Shown: piece by piece, positions 8,796 to 16,938 of the stretch
How positions within the stretch are numbered: position 1 is the stretch's first letter
How the letters are laid out: each line of letters begins with the position of its first letter
Source: Nonomuraea typhae
GTDB lineage: Bacteria > Actinomycetota > Actinomycetes > Streptosporangiales > Streptosporangiaceae
Assembly (NCBI RefSeq): GCF_009760925.1
Contig: NZ_VRLV01000007.1
Location: forward strand, 1-64,000
DNA: 64,000 nucleotides
Direction of reading: 5' to 3'
Translations under genes and position numbers: made by a program
Notes under the pieces: model-generated
What the model saw: only the letters and a program-made list of their open reading frames with translations
What the model was told of the DNA's origin: nothing
Database searches by the model: none

Positions 8796-9704
8796 GGGTC
8801 TGTCTTCAAATGATCACAGCCAGAGCAGGAGTGAGGCGATCGTGACGGTGGCGGTGTAGGAGGTTGCGGTCTTGTCGTAGCGGGTGGCAAGGCCGCGGAA
8901 CTGCTTGAGGCGGTTGAAGCAGCGCTCGACGACGTTGCGTCGCTTGTAGCGATCACGGTTGAACCCGGGTGGTCGACCGCCGCGGCTGCCTCGCCGCCGG
9001 CGGCCGGCTTTCTGATCGGCCCGCTCGCGGATGGTGTGGGCAATGCCGCGTCGGCGTAGGTAGGAGCGGATCTCGCGGGAGCTGTAGCCCTTGTCGGCCA
9101 CCACGTGGTCGGGGCGGGTGCGGGCCCGTCCCGGCCCGAGGCGTGGCACGTTGATGGCCTGGAGTAGCCGAGGCAGGCGGGTGCAGTCGTTGACGTTGCC
9201 GCCGGTGACCACGAAGGCGAGAGGGCGGCCGCTCCCGTCGCAGGCCAAGTGGATCTTGGTGGTCAGCCCGCCCCGGGATCGTCCGAGGGCGTGATCGGTC
9301 TCCTGCCGGTGGCGCCCCCTTTTCGGGCTCCGGCCGCGTGCTGGTGGGCGCGCACGATGGTGGAGTCCACCGCGACCAGCCAGTCGATGTCACCGGCGGC
9401 ATCGGCCCGCGCCTGAACCGCGCCGAGCATCGCGGTGAAGGTGCCGTCCAGAGCCCAGCGCCGAAACCAGGTGTAGAGCGACTGCCAGGGGCCGTACCGC
9501 TCGGGCACATCCCGCCAGGCCGAACCCGTGCGGATCTTCCACACGATGCCGTTCAACAGCCGCCGGTCATCCTCGCGAGGACGACCACGCCGGCCCGCGG
9601 GCAGTAACTCCTTGAGCGCGTCCCACTCCTGATCAGTCAACTCATGACGGCGAATCACCAGAGCATGATCCCGCACAATCTAGATCATTTTGAAGACAGA
9701 CCCT
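8796..9704. mobile_element. IS5-family (IS427-like) insertion sequence
   Basis: Imperfect terminal inverted repeats begin with GGGTCTGTCTTCAA at 8796 and end with the complement at 9704 (20 of 21 positions, one extra A at the right end). A TA dinucleotide flanks both ends (8794-8795 and 9705-9706), consistent with a TA target duplication. The element is about 909 bp with a two-frame transposase on the minus strand. It lies inside the AICE between the cargo and regulatory regions. Confidence 0.88.
8814..9676 (-). CDS. IS5-type transposase made from two overlapping frames
   Basis: The first frame starts at the ATG at 9676 (MRDHALVIRRHELTDQEWDA) and ends at 9263. It includes the DUF4096-like N-terminus and the first catalytic Asp in WLVAVDSTIVRAHQHAAG. 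The second frame, in -1 relation, covers about 9310-8814 with GRSRGGLTTKIHLACDGSGR, VVADKGYSSREIRSYLRRRG (second Asp) and NVVERCFNRLKQFRGLATRY (catalytic Glu). The frames overlap around 9310-9325, where CGAAAAGGGGGC could allow slippage. Both halves are complete, so programmed -1 frameshifting as in other IS427-group elements is more likely than decay. Confidence 0.85.
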
Positions 9705-9706
9705 AG

Positions 9707-10008
9707 AGTGGCCGCCGGCTTCGCCTTCGCCTACGTGGTCTGAGCGAGCGGGGCCTACAGCCTCGTTGCTGTCCCCAGAATGGCTCGAATGCGCCCTGAC
9801 GCCGACCACGTCAACACTTCCATGGCCGCCATCATGTACCAGAGCGCCCCGGGTCGATGCCCTGCGTTGGGGTCGCATCGCAGGCGCCCAGCCCCTGCCG
9901 CGCGACCACCCGTTCCACACCCGTCCAAGGTCTTGGTCGCGCCGCGCCTGACATCGGAGATGCTGGGAAGCATGGCATAGGCTGACTCAATGCGAGAGAC
10001 TCTCTTCC
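9707..10008. other. no gene seen
   Basis: About 300 bp right of the IS element. A short frame ending at a TGA near 9740 (AAGFAFAYVV) may be the tail of a gene disrupted by the IS. Otherwise I see no supported coding region or motif. Confidence 0.4.
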
Positions 10009-10185
10009 ATGGCTGGCGAACTGGCGATGACCGCCAAGCGATGGGATGAACTCACTGCGCTGTTGCAGGATGAACAGCTGCTTCAGGCCGAGTATCCCAA
10101 GGTGGCCGAATACCTGAGCAGATGCGGCGCGCCTTCCTGGTCAACGAGTGACCGCCGCCCGCCGGCGAATCCGGTGGAGCGTTGA
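10009..10185 (+). CDS. small hypothetical protein, first of an overlapping pair
   Basis: 58 residues from the ATG at 10009 (MAGELAMTAKRWDELTALLQ), acidic and helical, no Cys-rich or membrane segment. The 3' end overlaps the next frame, which starts at a GTG at 10148. The size and overlap recall a toxin-antitoxin pair with the antitoxin first. No family motif supports that, and the C-terminal 12 residues (proline/arginine-rich) may be read only because of the overlap. Confidence 0.4.
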   Translation: MAGELAMTAKRWDELTALLQDEQLLQAEYPKVAEYLSRCGAPSWSTSDRRPPANPVER

Positions 10186-10396
10186 GGCTGCGCTGGTCAT
10201 GCGGGCATTGCCCGCCAGGTTGCAAGACCAGGTGCCTGACCTTGTGACCGAGCTGGCCACAGGCCAGATCCCGTCGAATGCCATCCCCGACCTCGACGTC
10301 CCCGATTGCTATCAGGTCGTGGCCAGCGAATTTACGATGGTTTGCGGTGTCTACCCAGATGAGGCGTGGACCTGGCTGTTACGGCCCAACACCTGA
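10148..10396 (+). CDS. small hypothetical protein, second of an overlapping pair
   Basis: 82 residues from a GTG. It begins very basic (TAARRRIRWSVEAALVMRAL) and has a hydrophobic, Trp-containing C-terminus (CGVYPDEAWTWLLRPNT). The middle LPARLQDQVPDLVTELATGQ and the DCYQVVAS strand recall RelE/ParE-like folds, but no catalytic set can be assigned. It ends 105 bp before the GntR gene. Confidence 0.4.
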   Translation: MTAARRRIRWSVEAALVMRALPARLQDQVPDLVTELATGQIPSNAIPDLDVPDCYQVVASEFTMVCGVYPDEAWTWLLRPNT

Positions 10397-10501
10397 CCAC
10401 GCGGCCCGCCTGGCTGCTTGCTGGACCACATCCCGATCCTTTCGCGGGATGCCCTGAACACCCTAGCCTAGAGAGCACTGTGCCGCCGCTAAGGGAGCAC
10501 A

Positions 10502-10981
10502 ATGAGTCAGGTGAAGGACACGCCCGCCTACGTTCGCATTGCCGAAGACATTCGCGCCCGTATCCGTCGAGGAGACCCACCTCCAGGAGGCATGCTCCCT
10601 TCTGAAGCCGACCTCATCCGTCGGTACAGCGTGGCACGAGGTACGGTACGGCAAGCTCTGGCTGAGCTGGAGCGTGAGGGCCTGGTGGTTAGCCAAACGG
10701 GCAGAGGCCGCAAGGTATGTGGGGAGTCGTTGAAGGAAGCCCCACCGAGCACTCGCTATGAAGATGTGGCCCATCAACTGCGCAAAGACATCAACGGGGG
10801 CGAATTTGCGCCAGGCGTACGTCTTCCCGGGGAACCAGCCCTGGCGCAGAGATTCCAAGCAGCCCGCGTCACCGTACGAAAGGCTCTCGAAATTCTCCAG
10901 CATGAGGGCCTAATTATCGCTATCCCGAGCAAGGGACGCTTCGTCGCCGACCAGAGCCCTCGACAGAGTGGCGAGGACTAA
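10502..10981 (+). CDS. GntR-type regulator with two tandem winged-helix domains
   Basis: 159 residues from the ATG at 10502, with GGGAG upstream. Residues 8-70 are a GntR winged helix (AYVRIAEDIRARIRRGD, LPSEADLIRRYSVARGTVRQ, ALAELEREGLVV). Residues 85-150 repeat the same fold (RYEDVAHQLRKDINGGEFAP, ALAQRFQAARVTVRKALEIL, GRFVAD). There is no UTRA or FCD effector domain. A single chain with two DNA-binding domains could bind a pseudo-palindrome as a monomer or bridge two sites. The APH-like gene follows directly. In AICEs GntR proteins of the KorSA type repress transfer and replication genes; this role is inferred from position. Confidence 0.8.
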   Translation: MSQVKDTPAYVRIAEDIRARIRRGDPPPGGMLPSEADLIRRYSVARGTVRQALAELEREGLVVSQTGRGRKVCGESLKEAPPSTRYEDVAHQLRKDINGGEFAPGVRLPGEPALAQRFQAARVTVRKALEILQHEGLIIAIPSKGRFVADQSPRQSGED

Positions 10982-10985
10982 TCAT

Positions 10986-11894
10986 ATGACAACTTCCGCT
11001 GGTGGTTTCACGCCCCACGACGCCCATCGTGCCCTGATCGCCGCTTGCACGGATGTTGACCTGGAACACAGAGACGCCGAGCCTATTAGGTTTGGGGAGA
11101 ATGCGCTGTATCGCCTTAAGTCGGCCCCCATTGTTGTGCGCATAGCGCGGAATGCCGACAAACTTCGCGATGTCGAAAAAGAAGTAGCGGTAGCGCGATG
11201 GCTCGAATCTGCCGACTTTCCCAGTGTGCGCCTTCTTCTGGATTATCCTCAGGCTGCGGTCTATGACGGCAGGGTGGTGACTTTCTGGAAATATATAGAA
11301 AGCAAAGCCCCCAATCCCGACTCCGTTGACCTTGCGGATATCCTCCGCCGTTTGCATGCGCTTGCCAAGCCCGCAAATTTGACTCTGCCGCCGCTTGATC
11401 CGCTAGCTCGTGTATCCGCAAGACTGGATAAGGCTGTCAATGTTGGAGATGTAGATCTTCAATTTCTTCGTAACCACACGAAGGACCTCTATGCGGAGTA
11501 TGGCACCCTTAGCTTCGTATTGCCGGAAGGTCACATTCATGGCGATGCCCACAAGGGAAATCTCCTTCGTTTCAAGGATGGACGAACAATCATATTTGAT
11601 TTTGAAATGTTCGCGTTCGGGCCTAGGGAGTGGGACCTAGTGACGGGCGTAGGTATGCCGTATGAAGGATTTCGATGGATTGATAGAGAGACTTACGTCC
11701 AAGCGTCTCGCGCTTATGGTTTCGATGTCATTGAGTGGCCAGGCTTTCATACTCTTAGGAGAATTCGTGAAATTACCATGACAACATGGCTCATGCAGAA
11801 TGTAGGCCATTCATGCGAAATTCAAGCTGAGTTTGAGCGTCGTATGATCTCACTGCGGAACAACGACCTACCACGCCGGTGGCGAGCTTTCTAG
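10986..11894 (+). CDS. aminoglycoside phosphotransferase (APH)-family kinase
   Basis: 302 residues from the ATG at 10986, with GAGGA 8 bp before it; an in-frame GTG 18 bp upstream overlaps the GntR stop region and is less likely. The catalytic loop HGDAHKGNLLRF and the metal-binding IIFDFEMFAFGPREWDL are both present, so the kinase is probably active. The N-lobe has VRIARNADKLRDVEKEVAVA. The substrate is unknown; APH-fold proteins in actinomycete elements are often not antibiotic kinases. It is coupled to the double-GntR regulator and may modify a small molecule or protein linked to that regulator. Codon use is less GC-rich than in the transfer genes. Confidence 0.8.
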   Translation: MTTSAGGFTPHDAHRALIAACTDVDLEHRDAEPIRFGENALYRLKSAPIVVRIARNADKLRDVEKEVAVARWLESADFPSVRLLLDYPQAAVYDGRVVTFWKYIESKAPNPDSVDLADILRRLHALAKPANLTLPPLDPLARVSARLDKAVNVGDVDLQFLRNHTKDLYAEYGTLSFVLPEGHIHGDAHKGNLLRFKDGRTIIFDFEMFAFGPREWDLVTGVGMPYEGFRWIDRETYVQASRAYGFDVIEWPGFHTLRRIREITMTTWLMQNVGHSCEIQAEFERRMISLRNNDLPRRWRAF

Positions 11895-11898
11895 CACC

Positions 11899-13281
11899 CT
11901 ACCGAGCGTCCCAGCGTCCTTGGGCAAGCCGGGCCTCTGCAAAGCTTCTAAACTCACGCACGACCGGATCGTTGCGGTAGCGTGCAAGCTCCTTCATGAA
12001 ATCTCGCACGTATCGGCGAGTCCGAGCCGAACGGAGATCCGCCACCGTTGTCACGACTTCGCAGGCTACTGCAATACCTCGCTCAAGGTCTCCTTCAATG
12101 ACATGACTGGAAGCCAGGATCGTGCGGACGAAAGAGAGGCTCCGTACATAGAGACTTTCCGAGAGCTCCATACTTTCAAGAACTTTGTCACGTGCCCGAT
12201 TAGCGTGCCCGAGGTCCCGAAAGCAATGCGCGAATTCCGCCGCAAGTTCGGCTTCGTCGAAGTACTTCAACCAGGTGGGATCTTCATCAGGGTTGCGACT
12301 CTCGAACCACCGTTCCGCATTCGAGAGCGCTCGGCTACACCCGGCCTCATCGCCTTGCGACGCCAACGCACGGGCTTCCATCGCATGGAACAACGCCATA
12401 GCCGTAGGGGTGGCGGCGCCATTGGCCCCCTGTTGTGCCGCCCGTGCGAGGTTCGCCGCCGCCGCGTACTGGCCAAGGTAGTTGGCTTGGTGACTCATTC
12501 CAGCAAGTATGCGGCCTCCAAGCATTCGATTATCTGCCTCACAAGCCAAGGACAGTGCCTTGGTCATGTATCGCTGCGCCAATCCGTGCCGGCCGGTGTC
12601 GTAGGCCATCCATGCGGCAAGCCGCAGCATGGCTGCCGTCTCCGAGAGGAATGCTTTTCCAATTGGGGTCTCTGATGAGACGGACTTCAATAGTGGCTCG
12701 ATCTCCATGGCTATGTACTGGACTACAGTTGACCGTGCGTGCCCACCGCCGAATCGATAGTCAAGCTGCGCGAACATCGCAGTTGTCTCTCGGATGGCCT
12801 CCACGCTTGTCGCTGTGATCAGCCCGTCATTGGAGGATTTCCGAGGGGCTGGCATAGGGCTCACCAACCACGTGACCATGGAGTTGTTCCAGGCATCTGG
12901 CGATACGTCACAGTCAATGACCTGGGGATTGGCAGACAAATCCCCTGCGACCAGAACGGTGACATCACCATCGAAGTGGTCGGATTGGGCGTGCTGCTGC
13001 GATAAGGGTTTAAGCGGCGCGGCTTCAGCATAGATCATCCCGATATCGCGGACGCTAACCCGCTCTCCGAGCTTGCGACTCAAGGCTTCAGCGATGAAGT
13101 GGGGAGTCACTCCACGGGGGTGCATTCCATCCAGCCAGCGCTTAACGGACACGTGATCGCATCGGATGTCTGCTCCGTGACTCGTGGCCACATCTTGCAC
13201 CCGCCTGGCGAGCCCCTTGTTTGACACGCTGGCGCGTGTCATCACTGCAGCGAGCTGGTGGTTCGCCTCTCGAACCTTCAT
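11899..13281 (-). CDS. TPR-type transcriptional regulator with N-terminal helix-turn-helix
   Basis: 460 residues from the ATG at 13281. The N-terminus (ASVSNKGLARRVQDVATSHG, then CDHVSVKRWLDGMHPRGVTP) is the DNA-binding region of the large actinomycete family of XRE-like regulators with TPR tails. Residues about 170-450 are helical repeats (LAQRYMTKALSLACEADNRM, QYAAAANLARAAQQG). The gene is convergent with the APH gene and its start faces a 574-bp control region containing two TGCACCCCTC repeats. Binding there and control of the rightward transfer operon are plausible inferences. Confidence 0.75.
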   Translation of the reverse strand: MKVREANHQLAAVMTRASVSNKGLARRVQDVATSHGADIRCDHVSVKRWLDGMHPRGVTPHFIAEALSRKLGERVSVRDIGMIYAEAAPLKPLSQQHAQSDHFDGDVTVLVAGDLSANPQVIDCDVSPDAWNNSMVTWLVSPMPAPRKSSNDGLITATSVEAIRETTAMFAQLDYRFGGGHARSTVVQYIAMEIEPLLKSVSSETPIGKAFLSETAAMLRLAAWMAYDTGRHGLAQRYMTKALSLACEADNRMLGGRILAGMSHQANYLGQYAAAANLARAAQQGANGAATPTAMALFHAMEARALASQGDEAGCSRALSNAERWFESRNPDEDPTWLKYFDEAELAAEFAHCFRDLGHANRARDKVLESMELSESLYVRSLSFVRTILASSHVIEGDLERGIAVACEVVTTVADLRSARTRRYVRDFMKELARYRNDPVVREFRSFAEARLAQGRWDAR

Positions 13282-13350
13282 CGCCTCCCCTACTGCGCAG
13301 AGGGAGATCGGCCTTGCTTGTTAGGCCATCACAGTCAGCAATCGCCAGTG

Positions 13351-13380
13351 TGCACCCCTCGACCCTTTTGTGCACCCCTC
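13351..13380. promoter_or_regulatory. direct repeats TGCACCCCTC
   Basis: TGCACCCCTC occurs at 13351-13360 and 13371-13380 (20-bp period). A weaker TTGCACCGG follows at 13391. The repeats lie 70 bp before the start of the TPR regulator gene. Two helical turns of spacing suits binding of the same protein on one DNA face; the TPR regulator is the obvious candidate. Confidence 0.6.
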
Positions 13381-13477
13381 AATGCCGAATTGCACCGGCT
13401 TTTGAACGCTGCCGCACCCCCTGACCCGCGCGGTTTTCTTGTGACCAGCAAGACAGCGAGCTCCTCGCTGGCAACCG

Positions 13478-13514
13478 TTGACGGAAGTCCTAACCTGTTC
13501 TATACCTGTACAGG
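13478..13514 (+). promoter_or_regulatory. promoter with overlapping palindromic operator
   Basis: TTGACG (13478-13483), a 17-bp spacer and TATACC (13501-13506) form a strong housekeeping-type promoter reading right. The perfect palindrome CCTGTACAGG (13505-13514) overlaps the -10 element, an ideal place for a repressor. It would drive the operon starting at 13856. Confidence 0.6.
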
Positions 13515-13855
13515 AGCGGCGGACGGTGGTTGGCCGGCACCGCTCGCGCCACACCCCGCACGGCTCTACGCCCTTAGGGAGGGCGACGCGATCCAGCGTC
13601 CCAATGGGCTGTCGCACCTGGCACGACTTGAGAACTCAACAGTGGGATCGAGGGTTACCGCCTCCCGGAAAAGGCGGTCGGCGCAGCAAAGGCCCTGCGC
13701 CACGGTTGCCCATCTCCCTGCACGCCCTTGTGCACGGGAGCGCTCGGCACTCGGAAGCATCCACCCTCATCGCTGCCCTCGGCTCGTGAGAGCGCCACAC
13801 GCGCTACCCCTGCTGGCAGGGCAGATCATGGCTCGATTCCCCGAGGAGAAACGCC

Positions 13856-14029
13856 GTGTACTCCGACCGCCGGCCGTTGCGCCGGTTCCTGCTGTATCTG
13901 CTCATCGCCTTCGTGATCATCTACGTGATCCGGCAGCCGGACAGCGCCGCCACGGCTGCGACGCAGCTCTTCGCCTGGCTGGTGACCGTGATCGACGCAT
14001 TCGCGAACTTCTTCACCGGCCTCGGCTGA
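13856..14029 (+). CDS. 57-aa single-span membrane protein
   Basis: GTG start with GAGGAGAAA 6 bp upstream. A basic N-terminus (YSDRRPLRRF) precedes a hydrophobic stretch (LLYLLIAFVIIYVI), then a polar turn and a second, amphipathic segment (FAWLVTVIDAFANFFTGLG). This pattern is frequent in small AICE proteins at the start of the transfer operon. Function unknown. Confidence 0.6.
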   Translation: MYSDRRPLRRFLLYLLIAFVIIYVIRQPDSAATAATQLFAWLVTVIDAFANFFTGLG

Positions 14030-14122
14030 ACCCCCGCACGTGCGAGCTGGCCGCGGTCATCGCTGCGGCCGGCCGACCCCTGATCCCCTGCCCGCGGATG
14101 CCAACCTGTTGGAGGTTTGGCT

Positions 14123-14287
14123 ATGAAGCGTCGTAAGGCCGTCGAGTTCTACAGCCCGGATGGTGCCGAAAGGCACGTCGGTGACTGCCCGAACTGGATC
14201 GCCGCCATGCGCCGGTGCCGGGGCGATTTGCGCGAACGCACGGTCATTGTCTACGGCCTCGGCCCGTGGCCCTGCTGGGACTGCTGA
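14123..14287 (+). CDS. 54-aa hypothetical protein
   Basis: ATG at 14123 with TTGGAGG upstream. The sequence is basic at the start (MKRRKAVEFYSPDGAERHVG) with cysteines in DCPNW, RRCRG and WPCWDC. The closing CxxC could bind metal. Small conserved orphan of AICE operons; no function assigned. Confidence 0.5.
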   Translation: MKRRKAVEFYSPDGAERHVGDCPNWIAAMRRCRGDLRERTVIVYGLGPWPCWDC

Positions 14288-14336
14288 CCCCGCCTCTCTT
14301 CCTCTTCCTGCCAATCCACCCCCATTGGGAGTACTG

Positions 14337-14495
14337 ATGCTGTCCATTCGTCTGATCGGCGCGCCCGCCGAGGTCGCCGACGCCGTAATGACCTTGCACG
14401 AGACGTTCTCCATCACCGACGTCAAGGGGCTGTTCTCTGCGGCCCCCGCCCAGTCCAGCGTCCGGGTCTACGTCGAGGTGAACCCCGCCGCTTGA
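14337..14495 (+). CDS. 52-aa hypothetical protein
   Basis: ATG at 14337 preceded by GGGAG. The sequence MLSIRLIGAPAEVADAVMTL begins a small alternating beta-alpha fold ending VRVYVEVNPAA. The start resembles the 92-aa protein at 21922 (MPQVRVMGDD..HHVEQVVTLL), so the element may carry two related small proteins. Unknown function. Confidence 0.5.
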   Translation: MLSIRLIGAPAEVADAVMTLHETFSITDVKGLFSAAPAQSSVRVYVEVNPAA

Positions 14496-14698
14496 CCCGC
14501 CCCCCTTCGATGCCCGGCTGGGCAGGCACCCGATGTGCGCGGCCTGGGCGGAGACGACCGGGGCCGCCCTTCAGGGCGCATCCCCGATCAAAGGAAACAG
14601 AACCACGTTTCGTTCCATGCCGTTCGCCGGTGCCGGCGCGCCCGACCCGACCAAGAGCAGAGCGCGCCGCCGGCTCCAATGAGCAGGAGACCTCCAGC

Positions 14699-14872
14699 AT
14701 GGCACAAACCCCGCATGACCAGGCATACGACAGAGCACAGGCGCGGCTGACCAGGGACGCCGCGCGCCGCTACCAGCAACCGGACTGGGGCGCGGAGGAC
14801 CCGCGCGCCCGTGACGCCTACGACCGCGAGCTGGCCAGGACGATGCCCGTCCGCGGCCAGGAGCGCCGGTGA
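14699..14872 (+). CDS. 57-aa charged hypothetical protein
   Basis: ATG at 14699 with AGGAGACC upstream. Entirely hydrophilic and rich in Arg, Asp and Tyr (DRAQARLTRDAARRYQQPDW). The stop overlaps the next start (GTGATG). Unknown function. Confidence 0.5.
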   Translation: MAQTPHDQAYDRAQARLTRDAARRYQQPDWGAEDPRARDAYDRELARTMPVRGQERR

Positions 14873-15267
14873 TGGCGCTGCCACGGGTTTCCGCAGAGCA
14901 GCGTAGGCAGCATCAGGCGCGTGTGGATGCCCTCGCCGGTCTGCGTGATCAGCTCATCGCCCTGGGCCACCCGGCCGACGTCCGTATCGGGCTGTCCGGC
15001 GAGTGCTTGGAGGTCATCGCGTCGATGGCCTACGGCGAGACGGCCCGGCTGATCGTCTGGTTCGGCCACAGTGTCGCGCTGTACATCGACAGCCTTGAAA
15101 CGCCCGGCCGCTACATGATCGACCAGCGGTACGAAACCGAGCGCGGTTTCGCCACCCTCACCAGCGCCGGCAAAGGTGCCGGCGATGTGGATGACGCCGG
15201 CGCGCTGCGCATCTATCGGCGGTTCCTAGCCCGCTACGGCCTGCCCGAGCGCGACTGCCCCGGCTGA
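14872..15267 (+). CDS. 131-aa hypothetical protein
   Basis: ATG at 14872 overlaps the preceding TGA; a GTG one codon earlier is also possible. A helical N-terminus (VSAEQRRQHQARVDALAGLR) is followed by beta strands (VRIGLSGECLEVIASMAYGE, ARLIVWFGHSVALYIDSL). No recognised family. Translational coupling puts it in the operon from 13856. Confidence 0.5.
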   Translation: MALPRVSAEQRRQHQARVDALAGLRDQLIALGHPADVRIGLSGECLEVIASMAYGETARLIVWFGHSVALYIDSLETPGRYMIDQRYETERGFATLTSAGKGAGDVDDAGALRIYRRFLARYGLPERDCPG

Positions 15268-15301
15268 GGTTCCGCTGCGACCTGTTCACCCATCCCCGAC
15301 T

Positions 15302-15341
15302 GGGGGCGGCCGTTGATCGGCCAAGACTGCAGGCCGCCCCC
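15302..15341. other. conserved-loop hairpin (CCAAG family), copy 1
   Basis: GGGGGCGGCC (15302-15311) pairs perfectly with GGCCGCCCCC (15332-15341) around a 20-nt loop with CCAAG at loop positions 10-14. This is the same place as in the hairpins at 24699 and 28996. It lies 30 bp before the whiB-like gene. No T-run follows. Confidence 0.6.
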
Positions 15342-15371
15342 TCCACTCCCGTAGAAGGAGTAGCCCCCATC

Positions 15372-15743
15372 ATGACCGACGACCTGTCCGTACCTGCCCG
15401 GCGGGCGCGGACGCCGGCGCGTGAGCGCGCCCTCCTGTCCCTGCTGGCCGCACTGACCGAGGGCCTGCCGCGGCATCTGGCCGATGAGGCGGCCTGCAGG
15501 TTCGACCCCGAACTGCACACCGGCCCCGACGCCTTCACCGAGGAACCGGCCGAAGAGCGCGCGGCGCGGGAGCAGGTGGCCCGCGAGGTGTGCGCCGACT
15601 GCCCGGTACGCGTCTCGTGCTTGTTCTACGCCCTGGACGCCCGCCCCGCCGAGGGCGTGCTGGCGGGATTGACCCCCGCGGACATCGCCGCCCTCACCGC
15701 CCCCGAAAGCGCCGCCAGCACATCACCCCTGGAGGTGGCCTGA
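15372..15743 (+). CDS. WhiB-family iron-sulfur regulator
   Basis: 123 residues from the ATG at 15372 (GTAGAAGGAG upstream). The four cluster-binding cysteines are ACRFDP and CADCPVRVSC, giving the C-x(n)-CxxC-x5-C arrangement, followed by the turn GVLAGLT in place of the common GVWGG. A [4Fe-4S] protein that works with the housekeeping sigma factor is expected. WhiB proteins are frequent on actinomycete plasmids and phages and often alter host development or element genes. The next start overlaps its stop. Confidence 0.85.
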   Translation: MTDDLSVPARRARTPARERALLSLLAALTEGLPRHLADEAACRFDPELHTGPDAFTEEPAEERAAREQVAREVCADCPVRVSCLFYALDARPAEGVLAGLTPADIAALTAPESAASTSPLEVA

Positions 15744-16033
15744 TGCCCAGCACACCGACCCACACCACCGAGCCGCGGCGCCACAGTCGAGTCAACGCCG
15801 TCGTCAGCATCCACCACCCGCGCGCCGACGAGATGAGCCTGCAGACCAGCAGTAGCGACCCGAACGCGCTGTATCTGACCCTGTCGCAGGCCCCCGCGTG
15901 GTTCTGCCTCGGCCTGGCCAGCGCTGACCTGGAAGCCGAGATCGCCGCCATGCAGCGGTTGTCCGCCCTGGCCGCCGAGGCTGCCGACAAGCTCCGCGCC
16001 CAGCACGCGGCTGCACGCCAGAAGGCGGCGTGA
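15743..16033 (+). CDS. 96-aa hypothetical protein
   Basis: ATG at 15743 overlaps the whiB stop (TGATG). A disordered N-terminus is followed by VVSIHHPRADEMSLQTSS, a strand LYLTLSQAPAWFCLGLAS, and an Ala-rich amphipathic helix (DLEAEIAAMQRLSALAAEAA). Unknown role; translational coupling suggests stoichiometric expression with its neighbours. Confidence 0.5.
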   Translation: MPSTPTHTTEPRRHSRVNAVVSIHHPRADEMSLQTSSSDPNALYLTLSQAPAWFCLGLASADLEAEIAAMQRLSALAAEAADKLRAQHAAARQKAA

Positions 16034-16224
16034 TGTCGAGCCCCCGCCCTGCCCGCCCGGCCTGTCGGATCACGTTCGTGCCGGCCGATGGCCACCCGGA
16101 GATGGACTGTGTCCGGACCGGCTTCCACGGCCCGTTTCATGCCAGCGCCACCCACACCTTCACCTGTGTGCCCGGCGGCGCGCTGGTCAAGCCTAAGCAC
16201 CCGGCCGCCCGGAAGGGCAGGTGA
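16033..16224 (+). CDS. 63-aa hypothetical protein
   Basis: ATG at 16033 overlaps the preceding stop. A short beta-rich protein with CRITFVPADGHPEMDC, RTGFHGPFHASATHTFTCVP and a basic tail. The spaced Cys/His residues could bind a metal, but no known finger pattern fits. Confidence 0.45.
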   Translation: MSSPRPARPACRITFVPADGHPEMDCVRTGFHGPFHASATHTFTCVPGGALVKPKHPAARKGR

Positions 16225-16230
16225 ACCGAA

Positions 16231-16938
16231 ATGCCGTCGCACACCTCCACACGCTGCCGAGAACCGGCGTCCGACTGCGACCGGCGCCCGCTGCGGCTGC
16301 CCGACGCCGGCGCGTATCCCACGCTGGCCAAGGTCGCCGAGGGCCGCCCGTATGAGCAGGTGGCGGTGGAGTTCATCGCGTCCCGACCGACCACCCGCCG
16401 CGGCCTGTCCCGCGTGGTGTTGAACCCTGGCGTGATCAACGACGACGCTGAGGAGTTCTTCGCCTGGGGGTATTGCTGGCTGCTGGCCGCGGCCCTGCAC
16501 GAGGCCAGCGGCTGGCCGTACGGGCTGGTGGAACGGCAGCGGGAGAGCAGCTGGGAGTGGACGCACGCCGGGGTGATCACCCCCGGCGACCGGTTCCTGG
16601 ACATCCGCGGCTGCCACGATCGGGGCGGTCTGAGCGCGCTGTTGACCGTCGCCTACGGCGTGCCGGCGCGCGTTCGAGCCGGCAGCTTCGCCGATCTGTG
16701 CCAGGCCATGGGCCTGGCCGCCGGCACCGCGCCCGACTGGTGGCTGGGCCTGCTGGCCGACCCGATTCTCACCGACACCGTCCGCTACTTCGCTGCGCGC
16801 CTGCTGCAGGCGTGCCTGCCAACGCCGCCGGCCGCGCCTGACCGCACTGTTCACGTGACGTCGGCGGCTACGCGCTGCCGCGCCGCGTGGGCGCCTGCCT
16901 TGACTGCGTTGAAGGGAGCGCCGCATGAACACGACTGA
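16231..16938 (+). CDS. 235-aa hypothetical protein
   Basis: ATG at 16231. Residues 60-160 are the most structured (EEFFAWGYCWLLAAALHEAS, GLVERQRESSWEWTHAGVIT, DIRGCHDRGGLSALLTVAYG), an alpha/beta arrangement rich in Trp and His. No catalytic signature is recognised. The 3' end overlaps the next gene by 14 bp. Located within the AICE regulatory-transfer operon. Confidence 0.5.
   Translation: MPSHTSTRCREPASDCDRRPLRLPDAGAYPTLAKVAEGRPYEQVAVEFIASRPTTRRGLSRVVLNPGVINDDAEEFFAWGYCWLLAAALHEASGWPYGLVERQRESSWEWTHAGVITPGDRFLDIRGCHDRGGLSALLTVAYGVPARVRAGSFADLCQAMGLAAGTAPDWWLGLLADPILTDTVRYFAARLLQACLPTPPAAPDRTVHVTSAATRCRAAWAPALTALKGAPHEHD

Larger units (their letters stand above)
13282..13855. other. 574-bp non-coding control region
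   Basis: No supported gene. Open frames here lack ribosome binding sites and sensible composition. The region separates the leftward TPR regulator from the long rightward operon and contains the TGCACCCCTC repeats and the promoter listed separately. It is the most likely master switch of the element. Confidence 0.6.

Noticed and set aside
13258..14136. 292-aa plus-strand frame across the control region
   Set aside because: No ribosome binding site, biased composition, covers promoter and repeats; the small gene at 13856 in another frame has a good site.
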